The notes beneath the pieces are model-generated. The model ran no database searches and was not told the origin of the DNA. It worked only from the letters and a program-made list of their open reading frames with translations. Source: Usnea hakonensis (Eukaryota > Ascomycota > Lecanoromycetes > Lecanorales > Parmeliaceae). From it: a DNA stretch of 64,000 bases. How positions within the stretch are numbered: position 1 is the first letter of the stretch; each line of letters starts with the position of its first letter. Below, in pieces: positions 11,267 to 22,269 of this stretch. The position numbers and the translations under genes are program-made. The stretch spans positions 1 through 64,000 of the forward strand of contig BLJB01000016.1 of the NCBI GenBank assembly GCA_013423325.1, read 5' to 3'.

Positions 11267-11897
11267 TCATCCCCTTGTCCATCCTTCGTCCCACCCAGCG
11301 CGACTGGGCCCCTCCGTTTGCGCTCTTGCATACTCAATCGGTATACCTCCATTTCCCGCTAGCGCTCCACCTTGTGCAGCCTTCAGGCCCCCATATAGCC
11401 CCTTCCTACTCATAGCTTGTCTATACAACCTCCCTCCATCGCCCACACCCAGTCGCAATTCTTCGCAGGCCGCGCGCATGGCATTGTACTGACGCTCTAA
11501 TTCTCGCTCTCGCAGCATACGGTCACGATGCACGAGTAGTTGGGCGGCGCGGTGAATGGTCCAATGACGAAGGGAGCGCAGACGCGAGAAGCGGAGGGGC
11601 CGAGGAGTTAGAGGATGGTCAAGATGGTAGCGTATCAAAGCTGCGGGAATACATGCTCAGTCTTGTGAACAGAGAAAGATCGAGGGGAGATGAACTTATT
11701 CGTGGATCTATCCTCGGACGCTTGGTTTTGCTGTCGCGAGCCTGAAGCTTTGCATGGGTAGAGAAGGGCGCAACTCGGGACGTCAATTGCGTTCGTCCGA
11801 CAGTAGGCTTAGCCGAGAGCATGGCCGGACCTTTTCGAGATAGACTTGGGATTTGGAGAGCTGTTGCAAGGGCCCTCAGGGTTGGCGAGAGCTTCAT
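11267..11897 (-). CDS. Mitochondrial large-subunit ribosomal protein mL40 (MRPL28)
   Basis: Two exons on the minus strand, 11897..11696 and 11640..11267, one 55-nt intron, 191 aa. mL40 is a structural protein of the mitochondrial 54S subunit. The N-terminus is rich in Arg/Ser/Ala with few acids, as in a mitochondrial presequence. The junction gives DPRITLIRYHLDHPLTPRP, then LRFSRLRSLRHWTIHRA, a charged helix RERELERQYNAMRAACEELR, YRQAMSRKGLYGG and IPIEYARAQTEGPSR, the characteristic mL40 order. The donor is the weak GTTCAT, but frame and family continuity both require it. The protein is convergent with rho2. Confidence 0.88.
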
Positions 11898-12125
11898 TTC
11901 GACAGATTGGAGATTGTTGCGTTTGAAAGAGAGTCTGTGAAGTCTGGGGGTCCCTTTTGCTGCGAATGGTGTGAAGAACTGTACTTAGATGTACGCCTGA
12001 TCGTACCAAGTCCTTCGCGCAGCTAGGGTAAGATTGCCAGTCTCGCTCTTAGCACCCCTGTACATAGATACCTCTGGCTGGGCCTTAGCTGCCTGTGACG
12101 CCCCTCGGGGTGACCAGTATGACTT

Positions 12126-12161
<36 letters not shown>
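12126..12161. repeat. (AATC)9 microsatellite
   Basis: Nine uninterrupted AATC units, followed by a partial unit. It is the only long perfect simple repeat I see in the window. It sits about 230 bp upstream of the mL40 start codon. Confidence 0.95.
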
Positions 12162-12164
<3 letters not shown>

Positions 12165-12637
12165 CGATGGCCACCATGTTCTTTAGGCTTTGCAAGTAGG
12201 TACGTACCTTTGGGATTCTAATTTGGAGGCATTCCTACGCTTCAAATACAAACCAGCTCATTGTGCATAGCAGTGTTCAAAATTTTAAGCATGATCTTAC
12301 TCTAAGGCGGATCATCTGGTTTCTAAGACGAAGTCGCAGCAACGCCTTTTGTTGGTCGGGCGGTAATATCTTCATCAGTGCTTGGTGCTATACGTTCTTT
12401 AGGAATATTCCGCAATTGATGCAGACAAGACAGCTTCTCGTCCTGGCTGTCGACGTGATATAATCCTCAATCACTTGCGTCTCGTCTCTTGTGCTTGATG
12501 ATCCGTTAGTATATGTACCTTAGATTTCCTCTTCCTGTGTTTGTGGTCATAAAAATGCTTTGAGGAATCAGGGAGTTTTGGCTTCCCTATACTCCCGAGC
12601 TTTTATGCATCACTTACGGGAGAAGTCACGCTGACGA

Positions 12638-12882
12638 AGTAGGTAAGGTAAGGTAAGATTACCTCAGGCATTGTTGGCTACACTAGGTACGTAGTAGTCT
12701 ATCTAACCGTTAAGCGGAAACTCTTTTGAACCGAGGTGATTGGTGAAGATTGGAGACCGTTGTGCGGGCCGGGCTAGAGCGCGGTGGGGTAACACAGCGG
12801 GGTAAGATCAGGTAGGTAGGTACTCTAGCTAATCTAGCTTACCCAGCGGCATCATTCCCCCACATAAGGTAAGGTAGGTACG
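12638..12882. repeat. Scattered GGTA/GGTAA short tandem islands
   Basis: Three clusters of GGTA- or GGTAA-type units lie at about 12641-12658, 12811-12823 and 12868-12882, upstream of the transporter start. Copies are imperfect and only 2-4 units each. Confidence 0.6.
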
Positions 12883-13006
12883 CTATGCCTGCAAGATTAT
12901 CTATGACGTTCTCCCATTCGGGCCTTGTTCCCTTCTTACTCAGGTATAAAGTATCCCTCATGCTCTTCTCCTCATCCTGGACATTAATACCAACATCCTC
13001 TAAGCC

Positions 13007-15247
13007 ATGGTTATATTCAACAAGCGCCGAGAAGGAGGAAAAAGCCAATACTTTGGACTGACAGGAGGATGGCTCACCTTCTGGGTGGTAAGATCCTGTT
13101 CTGTCTCAGTCCTTCCCCTCTCATAACCCTCTGATCTGGGAAGCTTCAAGCCAAATCTGGAGAGTAGCGACATGTCATCTCCCTCTCCATCATGGCCTCA
13201 AACACGAGAACATGTCTTAAAAAGAGAGAACGCTAACTCGAAATGGTGCAGTCAGTCGCGTGTGCGACTGACATGACCCTTTTTGGATACGATCAAGGCG
13301 TTTTTGGTATGTTGCTAAACTGGCAGCAGAATTCAAGACTTGCTGAGGTTGACCCAATGTAGGCGGCGTCATTGTGACCCCCGACTTCCTTGACACCTTG
13401 AACTTGGGGGGCCCCGAGCATACTTCACTCCTTGGGACGGTTACTGCCTTGTACGCATAGTTCAGAGTTATTCTTCCCATTTCCCACCAAAGTCTGAGTC
13501 GCAAGATGCGACTCGAGAGCACGCCCCTCCTTCTGTCCCGAAGACCCGTCTCTGCAGTTAGGTTTATTGCCTAGGAGGAGCAATGCTGACTGGTGAATGT
13601 GGGTAGGTACGATGTTGGATGCTTTTTCGGCGCCGTGTACGTATTTCCGGAGTCCATATCTCCGCTGTGCTCCCTTTTAAGACACACGTCTGGGGTATCC
13701 AGGACCACATGCATTTATCAATACTCGAATCATCGTCTTGCGAAACCAATACTAACACTCATCAATTGTTTAGAGCTGCTTTCTCTCTAGGCGAGAGATT
13801 GGGCAGGAAGAAGTCCGTTTTGTTAGGAACGACAGTGATGAGCATAGGAGCCATTCTGCAAATCTCGTCCTACAGCGTGGCACAGATGATTGTCGGTCGA
13901 ATTGTCGCAGGTCTCGGCAACGGCTTGAATACCGCGACGGCACCTGTATGGCAAGCCGAGACGTCCAAGGCCGCCTGGAGGGGCAAACTCGTAGTTATCG
14001 AATTAATCCTGAATATTGCCGGCTTCTCTTTGAGCAACTGGATAACTTACGGCTTCTCCTATGCCAATGGGCCTGTAGCTTGGAGATTTCCTTTGGCTTT
14101 TCAATTCATTTTCATATTCATTCTCTACGGAACAGTTCCCTGGCTCCCGGAAAGTCCAAGATGGCTGATCGCACACGGGCATGTTGAAGAAGCTGAGCAG
14201 ATCTTAGCTGATCTAGAGGCGACGAATGTCGACGATGCCTATGTTGTCACCGAATCGAAAGAGATCCAATGGGCAGTCCAATATGAGCGCGAGAACGGCG
14301 TCAGTTGGTGGGACTTGTTACGAGGCAAATCCGGCAATGGGACTTCGACAATCCGTCGATTGCTTCTTGGAGCAGGAGCACAGGCCATGCAACAGTTAGC
14401 CGGCATTAACGTGACGAGCTACTACTTGCCGACTGTGTTAATCCAATCCGTCGGGCTGAGCGAGAAATTAGCTCGTTTGCTCGCAGCTTGCAATTCTGTT
14501 AGCTACCTTGCTTTCTCTATGATAGGCATTCCCAACGTTGAGAGGTGGGGTCGACGAAAAATGATGATCTACGCCTCTATTGGCCAGGCGCTCAGCTATT
14601 TGCTCATCACCATTCTTCTGCGATACAATGAATTGCCCGGCTATAGTGGTACCAAGCAAGTTGCCTCGGCATCTGTGGCCTTTTTCTTTACCTATTATAT
14701 ATGTTTCGGCATTGGGTTTCAAGGGGTGCCCTGGCTCTATCCCACAGAGATCAACTCCTTGTCGATGCGGACGAAAGGTGCCGCGCTTGGCACAGCGTCG
14801 AATTGGGCTTTCAATTTCATGGTGGTGGAGATAACGCCAATCGGCATCCAATCGCTGCATTGGAAATTCTACATTATTTGGACAATCTTTAACGCTTCGT
14901 TCGTCCCCATTGTTTACCTTTTCTACCCCGAAACCGCAGACCGGACCCTTGAAGACGTAGACCGTCTTTTCCGTGAAAACCAGAATGTAGGTTCTTTACG
15001 ATCGTCGGTCCTCTTCGCATTATGGTACTGATTTGATGCCCTCCAGATATTCGTTTTCAGAGATCCAGATGCCATTTCCGCAAAGAGGCCATTAGCGTAC
15101 ATTGAACATGAGCAAGCCGAGGTGAGACGAAATAGCAGTGTTGTCAGTGCGAATCCGGAAGCCATCAAGCGGAGGATGGAGGCTCTGGACAGAGTAAACA
15201 AGGAAGTAGACGAGGAGAAAGGGGCAGAGTTTTTGGAGAAGGTGTAG
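13007..15247 (+). CDS. MFS sugar transporter (SP family)
   Basis: Six exons: 13007..13087, 13252..13306, 13363..13450, 13607..13636, 13774..14986 and 15047..15247; 555 aa. It is a 12-helix plasma-membrane sugar or polyol carrier of the major facilitator superfamily. The spliced 5' part reads LTGGWLTFWV, TDMTLFGYDQGVFGGVIVTPDF, LLGTVTALYDVGCFFGAVAA, then GERLGRKKSVLLG (the D/RxGRR-like loop), AGLGNGLNTATAPVWQAETS and the PWLPESPRWLI signature (PESPRW), all sugar-porter motifs; GVPWLYPTEINSLSMRTKG and FYPETADRTLEDVD mark the second half. The 30-nt fourth exon is required to keep the family sequence. Introns 1, 3 and 4 (164, 156 and 137 nt) are longer than usual here. The substrate is not predictable; galactokinase lies 11 kb away with unrelated genes between, so no functional link is claimed. 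Confidence 0.88.
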
Positions 15248-15464
15248 ATGTCTGTTCAATTGCCACAACCTCCGGGACAGGGGACCCGGAGTTGGGAAGG
15301 GATGACCACATCAATCTTTTCGTTGCCGAAGATCAGTATGTAGGTCTATGATAGACAAAAAGCCCTGCGATAGCAATCTGGCGTTGATGTGGGCGTTGAT
15401 GTGGCGCTCTCACAAGTCTATTGTACAGTGGTCTTCCATCCCCAATACGATGGCCTAATTTCCC

Positions 15465-16772
15465 TCATTTGCTACTGAGACCATTATTTGAGACTTCAAT
15501 GAATGTTTTCAAACTTTTCAGCGCCACTCCACTTCCCACTGCCAATCTCGCCCTCCTCACACCTTCTTTCCACCGTCCCTTGCCTGGACCCCTTTCCGTC
15601 ACCACAACCCCTGAATCGCCTTGACCCATGCAGCTAGTTTCAGCCTCGCAGATGCCACTTACAACCAGCATTGCTGCAGTATTCATCAGGACGACTTGCA
15701 CTATTGGGTCTTCTTTTTCGAGCTTTCCTTCGAGGAGCCGCATCAATATTTCCGCATTATCTTTTGGCGTTTCTCCGCCTCGAATTGCACTCAATGGATG
15801 AGTTGGGAACCCAAAGTCCTTCGGCTCTAATTGGAAGTGCTCGACCTTCACCTCGGCATGCTCCGAGCTCTCCAATGGCTCATTAATCATCCAACAGTCA
15901 GTCACTCCTGCGCAAGAGATTTCATCCAATCCTTCTCGTCCAGAAACCACCATCGCTTTCCTCATACCCTGAGCTTTCTTCAAACCAGATATACGCAACG
16001 CTTCTGCGAAAATAGGACCGAGATTTCCTTCCGTAACACCAACTAAGCGGGCTTCGACCAGTTCCTCTATTGGGTGGGCCAACGGGCCTAAGAGATTGAA
16101 AATTGTGCGTATACCCATCTCCTTACGTAAGTGGCCCGCATAGCGCATCCCGGGGTGAAAATTGGGGGCGAAGAGGAAAGCGTAGGATGAATTTTCATAG
16201 ATCTGCGGGATGTTCTGTGCATTGCAAGCTGTCAGACTTGGCGGGACTGGTTGTATAGACGAGAGTATATCTGCCGCGCCAGAGACAGAGGTCTGCGCTC
16301 GATTGCCATGTTTGGACATTAAGAGTAGAGAAGAGGCAATGAGTGAGGCGGTAGTGCTGATATTATATGTCTGGAGGGAGGAGCCACCTGTACCGACAAT
16401 ATCACACTGGCAATCTCCGTTAGAGTATGCCAACATTCAGTGCAGGCAATATACCAGCCCGCCTTGATATGTTCCTCCTGTGACTCCTCGAGCCTTCACA
16501 ATGTTCTTCAGGACTGGCAAATCCACATGAAGGGCGGCTTTGCGCATGCGATCAGCACATGCTGCGAGGACATCGGCATCCTTGTCTCGTGATGTCAGTG
16601 ATAGGAGTGTCAGCAACGTCGCGGCTTGAGCTGGTGAGAGTCGATCTTCGAAAATTAGCGAGAAGGCATCGGCAATATCGTCTGCACTGGTAGGTATTTG
16701 GTTCTTTTGGAGAGATTTGAGTAGGGTTGTGATAGAAACGTACTGAGAGGATGGGCGTTCGGTAGTAGACAT
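15465..16772 (-). CDS. trp4: Anthranilate phosphoribosyltransferase
   Basis: Two exons on the minus strand, 16772..16455 and 16406..15465, one 48-nt intron, 419 aa. The enzyme transfers phosphoribose from PRPP to anthranilate, the second committed step of tryptophan synthesis, in the cytosol. Visible: N-terminal helical domain (ITTLLKSLQ... LSPAQAATLLTLLSLTSRD), the PRPP loop CDIVGTGGSSLQTYNIST across the splice junction, KHGNRAQTSVSGAADIL (the KHGNR motif), FLFAPNFHPGMRYAGHLRKE and RTIFNLLGPLAHP. Length fits fungal TRP4 proteins. Downstream it is convergent with the sugar transporter. The leader contains a GC-rich block and one TGACTC site (listed separately). Confidence 0.95.
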
Positions 16773-17843
16773 GTTTAGGAATAAAGTGATTCAGAGCGAC
16801 CGCTTCTGTGCAGTCTCCAGTGTGCACGTCTTCGAAACCCTGGGAAGAACAGGATACCTTAGGCGCGGGCCCGAAAATCCAGGCGCGCCCAGAAAGGCCA
16901 GTACCGGGGCCAGCACCGGGGCTAGCAGTGGCCACCTTTAAACACTCAAGATTAATAGCGCAACGCTTCAACCTTTTCGCTCCTTTCAAAATATCCTCAT
17001 AGGTCCTAGAGCAGAGTATTCCAAGCTCCGCCCTGACTCGAGTGTGTGCGTGAAAAGTCTCTAATGCGGCACTGAACTTGGGCACTGGACTTGCTTTCAC
17101 AGTCACAACTGCCGTGGAAGGTTCCCACTGCGATGCGCGAGTCGCTAATCTTCCCATGCATTCGTCTCATCACTTTGAGCTATCTTGATCTGAATGCTTG
17201 AGACTCTTCTTAGTGAAAGGATTCTCCAACCACAAGCCGCATCTTTGTGACGATGATAGCCATGGTAAAAGCAATGCATCATTGCAGTGGTTCATGAAGT
17301 GTAAAAGTGATGGTCATTTTCTATAGAAAATATGGCTATTTATGCACGGAAGTAACAATAGCACCTAAGGCAAGTAGGAACGCCGAGCCTAATGCTCCTT
17401 CCTGAGAAGAGGCTACCACAGCAACAACCATAATAACCTCCTCCATCATCTTTAGGGCCCCAACTTCATACTTCGCTGCCCTAATCCACTCGGAAGCCAT
17501 CATTCTTCTTCACTACGGATAGCTCGGTTTCAGACGACGTACCCAGTAGAATAGTACAATTCGTTGCAGGATAAGACCGCAACGCACACTTCGGATAAAC
17601 GATAAGGCGACCCGGCTTGGCATAGATCTTGGTAGATTGGACCCCGGGATATTCTAAATACTATATTCTCAAGACTAAGGTAGGTATATTCTTAAGGTGG
17701 GAGAAAGCGCTTCCTTGAACGATGCTGATTCGTTAAATACGCGAAGACTAGGTATCTACGTCTGACACACAGATACTACGGCTACACGCTAATTGGACCT
17801 TTAATCTCACGACGAGCCATTTCTGGCAATCGTAGACCCTATA
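16773..17843. other. Divergent spacer (trp4 / pby1)
   Basis: About 1.07 kb. It holds the promoters of trp4 (minus) and pby1 (plus), a GC-rich block at 16861-16933, and a TGACTC at 17034. A 201-codon minus-strand open frame (17157..16552) overlaps the trp4 start in another frame and is not accepted as a gene. Nothing else is evident from 17160 to 17843. Confidence 0.45.
17034..17039. promoter_or_regulatory. Possible Cpc1/Gcn4 site (TGACTC) upstream of trp4
   Basis: TGACTC is the core of the site bound by the amino-acid general-control bZIP factor (Gcn4/CPC-1/CpcA). It lies 262 bp upstream of the trp4 ATG, and tryptophan genes are classic targets in fungi. A single 6-bp match can occur by chance. 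Confidence 0.35.
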
Positions 17844-20529
17844 ATGCATATACTTGTGATCAATGATGATGGCCCTCCCTCGTAAGTACTAATCTACCCG
17901 TGGCTAGTATTGACCTTTGACACTATAAAAGTAATCAATCTTCTCCGTACATCCACGCATTCGTGTCCACTTTACAAGAAGCAGGCCACCAGGTATCCGT
18001 GGTTCTACCTCACCAGCAGCGCTCTTGGATTGGAAAAGCCCACTTCGTAGGTCAGGTCATCAAGCCCACGTATTTTCGTCCGGGAACACTCCACAAAGAT
18101 GATGGTACTACAAGTTCAAGACCTCTGTCCTCGGAACAAGAGGACGAGGAATGGATCCTCGTCAACGGAACTCCAGCTACCTGTGCTCAACTTGGTCTCC
18201 ATCATTTTTTCCAAGACAAACCGCCCATCGATCTAGTCGTCTCGGGACCCAACTATGGACGGAACTCTACCGCACTGTTCAGCCTCTCAAGTGGGACTGT
18301 TGGCGGAGCTATGGAAGCTGCTGTGTGCCGGAAGAGGGCCATTGCCCTTTCCTTTGCCTTTTTTTCTCGAGATCATGATCCAGAATTGATTGCTGGTGCC
18401 TGTCGTTTGTCTGTCAAACTGATTGATCATCTTTACAATCATTGGGATAAAGATGCGGACCTTTACTCTTGCAACGTTCCTGTAGTCGCGGATGTTGGAA
18501 AGCACAAGGTCGTGTATACGCACGCTCTGCAGAATTACTGGACTTCAGGTAGTTCTTTCCAAGAGATTGAAGCCATTGAGGACGATGAAGATCCTCAAGT
18601 TCGAGAGCAGGAAATTAGGGAGGGCGGAGAATCACAAAGCGCAGACTCTCAAGGAAAGAAGACGAGACACCTGCATCGACACTTCAAGTGGGCACCGCAG
18701 TTTGGCGACGTACAGAAATCCATAGACGAAAGTCCTCCAGGTAACGATGGATGGGCGATCCATCAAGGATATACCAGGTGAATTGCTTGGTGCACGGTGT
18801 ATGTTGAAGTCCAGCTTCGCTAATCCGTCTCGCAGCGTAACCCCTTTAAAAGCAAATTTCCTGCACGCATCCAACATAGCAATGGGCGAGCTTAAGCTGT
18901 GAGTAAGTCAAAATGTACATAATCTCGAAGCCACATAGCAAAAGACAAGGCCTTGCAGACGTCAAAAAGCAAGGTTGATGTCATTGTTGGCCGGTGCGAG
19001 GTTAAAGCTAGCTTGACAACAAGCACTGCTTTGTTTTCCTCGAGTGCATATCTGACCTTCCTTATGGAGCCGTCTGACAATTCTTTGTTCAGGTCTCCTG
19101 CAGACTCTCAGTCATCGACTCCAATTTTCCATGCCGTCATCGATGCAGATCCTTATGTGCTCCCATTGATTCATAGCGCCCTCTCAGCGATCTTTTCTAC
19201 TCAATCCTATAAAGTCATCGTCTCGCCCAAGCAACTGCCATCCACTATCAACAACTTGCTGCAAATCACACCGTATGAATCCTTAGACTTCGATCATATT
19301 CTTGAACACCCAAAAACCACCTTGGCAAATAGCTACATCGTTCGCAAAGCATTAATTCGAAAGGTAAGTGTTTTCGATATACGTTACATCTTTTTGAGCC
19401 AAATAGAATCATGAGACATGTCTTGGAACTATCCTCACTCTGTAGGCATGGTTCAAGGCCCACTACATCCTTTCATATAGGCAATACTGACTCCGAAACC
19501 ATTCAAAAGCACTATTTACACAACACTGTAACGAGCTGGTGGAGCAAGCACCCGGACGACACTAGTCTTAAAGGCCATGTACCACTGACGGTAGGATTTG
19601 AGGTTGATTATGCGGAATTTTTGGACGAGGCGCTCGTGGAGTGTTGGGAGCTGAAGGAGAGTTGGGCAAAGGACGAAAAGGAGTGGTGGCTGCTGAAGCC
19701 AGGGATGAGTGACCAAGGACAAGGACTGAGACTGTTTAGCAGTGAAGAGCAGCTGACGGCAATTTTCGAAGAATGGGACGAATCGGCTAGCGAAGACGAC
19801 AATGCAGGAACTCCACCAGCCATCAATGACCAGGACGTGATTGGCGCAGGATCCATGACTTCGCAGCTCCGACATTTCATCGCACAGCGATACATACATC
19901 CACCTCTGCTCCTGTCGTTCCATGGGAAGCGGAAATTCCATATTCGTAATTATGTACTCGCTGTCGGCGCCCTCCGGACGTACGTCTACAAGGACATGCT
20001 TGCCCTCTTCGCACCGCTACCATACACGGCCCCCGGTACTTCATCTTCCGACACCAATTCTACCGCCTTAGACCCGAGGGTCCACCTAACTAATACTTGC
20101 CTTCAAGGTGGCAGTCGCGAAGGCAGTGTCGTTCGTTTTTGGGATCTGCCAGAAGTCACGGAAGATCTACCGAATCACTGGAAGGTTGACGTCTTTGAGG
20201 ACATCTGCCGCGCAACGGGCACGCTGTTCGAAGCTGCAGCAAGAGAACAAATGATTCACTTCCAAACACTAGAGAATGCATTCGAAGTTTTTGGGGTTGA
20301 TTGGTTGGTCGACGAGAAAGGCGTGCCGTGGTTGCTGGAGGTCAATGCCTTTCCCGATTTCAAACAGAGCGGCGAGGCGTTGAAAACTGTCGTTCAGGGG
20401 CTTTGGACTGGGATAGTCGGTGTCGCTGTGAAAAGCTTCTTCGTTCCGGAGGCCGAGGCAAAAGTAAGGATTGAGGAAGAAAGATTCGGAATGCGAAGGG
20501 TATTAGATGTGGATCTGGGAAGGAGGTGA
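17844..20529 (+). CDS. pby1: Pby1-type protein: SurE phosphatase domain fused to tubulin-tyrosine-ligase domain
   Basis: Five exons: 17844..17881, 17932..18777, 18836..18898, 19093..19363 and 19510..20529; 745 aa, close to the yeast Pby1 length. The N-terminal half is a SurE-like survival phosphatase: MHILVINDDGPPS at residue 1 (metal-binding NDDG), VNGTPATCAQLGL, DLVVSGPNYGRN and SSGTVGGAMEA. The C-terminal half is a TTL ATP-grasp domain: VIDADPYVLPLI, SYIVRKALIRKHYLHNTV, WWLLKPGMSDQGQG, FIAQRYIHPPLL, RKFHIRNYVLAVG and VPWLLEVNAFPDF. Pby1 associates with P-bodies and decapping factors in yeast. The third intron (194 nt) begins at a GTGAGT that overlaps a TGA, and splicing there joins the two domains in frame. 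If retained, the TGA would release the SurE half alone. The fourth intron is 146 nt. It is convergent with RNase H2B, 93 bp apart. Confidence 0.9.
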
Positions 20530-20622
20530 GCATCCCCGTGACAGGAAGCTCAATCTCGATGGTAGGAAAAAGGTCGGTCCGATTAATAAGATTCCTGTTC
20601 GTCCCGTGCGAGGAGTGGTCCC

Positions 20623-21918
20623 TCACTTCTTCTTTGCTACTGTCGCCTTGCCAAAGAAGTCACTCATCTTCTTCATCCCCTTTGTATCGACCTTCTTCAG
20701 ATCCTTGATGCCTCTAGACTCGCCAGCCTTCGTTCTCTTATCTTCTTCTTCCTTCTTCCTCTTTTTATTTGCCCTTGTTTCTGCGGCATGATCGTCCTCG
20801 AGCATGCTCCTTTTTCGGCTAAAGTCTCCGATTGATCGCGAAGCAAGGGCTTCGGCGCGCATTTTGGCAATGTCGGTAAGATGCTCGTCGAGTAATCTGA
20901 AGTCTACTTGGCTCTTGCCAGATGAGATTAAGGTGTTCAAGGTTTTTGCTATTGCTGGTGGCACGTAGTTTGACATAATGTAGGAAAGAGCTGTGCGCAA
21001 CCGCAGGAGGTGGTAGAATTCGGTTGCTTTTATGGCTGGAGTGATGTTTTCTGGAGGCGTCGTTTCCGCGGCTATTGAGAATGCAGAAGCCATCGAGTCT
21101 GAGGAGCCAATACTAGTTTGGGAGTCAAAAGCCTCTGATAAGGTTGATTCTGAGGTTGGCGTTTCATTCCGAGACATTGCTGCTTCGGAAACAGAGGTTT
21201 CGTCGTTTCTTACAACCATCACAGGAGCCTCTAGGGTCTTACGGATGAATTGTTCCTCCATGCTGGCTGGCAACCCTTTGGCAACTATGGTCGTTGCTTT
21301 TTGCATCAGCTCACGCAAGAGCTTATCATCGTTAAGACGATACATCTCTTCGTCTCCAGCGTCCACAGTATCACATACGACTCTCATTCTTTGTTCCACT
21401 GACAAGCGCATCAGCTCATGACCTGAGATATGACTGAAATCCCTCGATTTTTCGGAGAGTTTTTCCAGGAGATCATCCGCGGAAAGGAACAGTCGCTCAG
21501 AGGTAGGTGATTTTGCTGAGGATTCATAAACAAATGAAGGTAAAAGTAAGAACAGGGGATCAATAGGGGTTGCAATCAGCATCTCTGCATTCTTGACTGT
21601 GTATCCGTCCGAGATTGGTTTGTCATATACTCCCGCGAGTTTTGCTTTGGGCTTCTCCCTAGGCGTTGGAGCCTTGCCTAACGGTGGATCATCTTTCTGG
21701 CTTAAAAGCCTTGTCTGGCGGCCTATTAGCCAACTTCGGCATGAAGATCTCGGCCCCGCGATACGTGTAAACTCGTAGAGTCCCTTGTCAGGGTCAAAAT
21801 AGTATCGGCTCAGAGTCAATGTCCGAGGATGAGCCAATGTACAGACACAGGCGCCTGGAGAGGCGTTTTCGGGTAGAATGAGGACCCTAGGTGGATGCGC
21901 AGCTTTGGAAACTTCCAT
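20623..21918 (-). CDS. rnh202: Ribonuclease H2 subunit B
   Basis: Single exon, 431 aa. The open frame starts at a TTG six bases earlier; the ATG at 21918 (MEVSKAAHPPRVLILPENAS) is chosen. RNase H2B is the accessory subunit of the trimeric nuclear enzyme that removes ribonucleotides from DNA. Visible: N-terminal triple-barrel piece with TLTLSRYYFDPDKGLYEFTRI, then GYTVKNAEMLIATPIDPLFLLLP (the conserved subunit B stretch), MSNYVPPAIAKTLNTLI, and a basic tail RANKKRKKEEEDKRTKAG ending near MSDFFGKATVAKKK. The tail MSDFFGK resembles a PCNA-interacting peptide (FF pair), as known for subunit B. It is divergent from MCM10 over an ACGCG-rich promoter. Confidence 0.9.
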   Translation of the reverse strand: MEVSKAAHPPRVLILPENASPGACVCTLAHPRTLTLSRYYFDPDKGLYEFTRIAGPRSSCRSWLIGRQTRLLSQKDDPPLGKAPTPREKPKAKLAGVYDKPISDGYTVKNAEMLIATPIDPLFLLLPSFVYESSAKSPTSERLFLSADDLLEKLSEKSRDFSHISGHELMRLSVEQRMRVVCDTVDAGDEEMYRLNDDKLLRELMQKATTIVAKGLPASMEEQFIRKTLEAPVMVVRNDETSVSEAAMSRNETPTSESTLSEAFDSQTSIGSSDSMASAFSIAAETTPPENITPAIKATEFYHLLRLRTALSYIMSNYVPPAIAKTLNTLISSGKSQVDFRLLDEHLTDIAKMRAEALASRSIGDFSRKRSMLEDDHAAETRANKKRKKEEEDKRTKAGESRGIKDLKKVDTKGMKKMSDFFGKATVAKKK

Positions 21919-22269
21919 TTTCAAATCGCGAACAAGTCAATTGAGAGACGACTGTTCGCCGAGTCCTCAGGTCTCCTGTGTCCTTTTGCAACCACGCGTA
22001 AACGACGTGACAACCGCCTGCTACGCGACGCGACGCGCTTTCTAAGCGCTCTCTTCACGATCTTGTAAGGACGAGTAAACTAACGTACTGTAGATTTTGA
22101 TGTGCTATAGACATATCGCTCATTCTCTATTCGTACAGAGGTATAGGTAGTACACATCTGCGACTTTTTGATCCGAGGGTTTCATTACCAAGAGTGATAG
22201 TGACTCCAATCTAATTGCCCACAAACGCATACAAAGGCTCGTATTTCATCGACGTGGTCTTGCACTAAC
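21919..22269. promoter_or_regulatory. Divergent promoter of rnh202 and mcm10
   Basis: 351 bp between outward-facing starts of two replication genes. It contains one perfect MCB box and a tandem ACGCG triplet (both listed separately), the sequences read by the MBF G1/S factor in yeasts. Confidence 0.6.
21994..22037. promoter_or_regulatory. MCB-like cluster: ACGCGT plus (ACGCG)3
   Basis: ACGCGT occurs at 21994-21999, and three back-to-back ACGCG units occur at 22023-22037. MCB (ACGCGT) elements drive S-phase genes through MBF. They lie about 76-119 bp upstream of the rnh202 ATG and 233-276 bp upstream of the mcm10 ATG. Confidence 0.6.

Larger units (their letters stand above)
11898..13006. other. 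Repeat-bearing divergent spacer (mL40 / sugar transporter)
   Basis: About 1.1 kb with no convincing gene. It must hold the mL40 and transporter promoters. It contains a tetranucleotide microsatellite (12126 on) and several short islands of GGTA/GGTAA units around 12638-12665, 12811-12825 and 12865-12882. Short open frames here have no recognisable features. Confidence 0.5.

Noticed and set aside
12126..12161. Repeat considered as a CRISPR or mobile-element end
   Set aside because: Tetranucleotide tandem without spacers, terminal repeats or transposase; a plain microsatellite.
16552..17157. 201-codon minus-strand open frame upstream of and overlapping trp4
   Set aside because: It overlaps the well-supported trp4 first exon in another frame and shows no recognisable domain; kept only as a possible leader feature.
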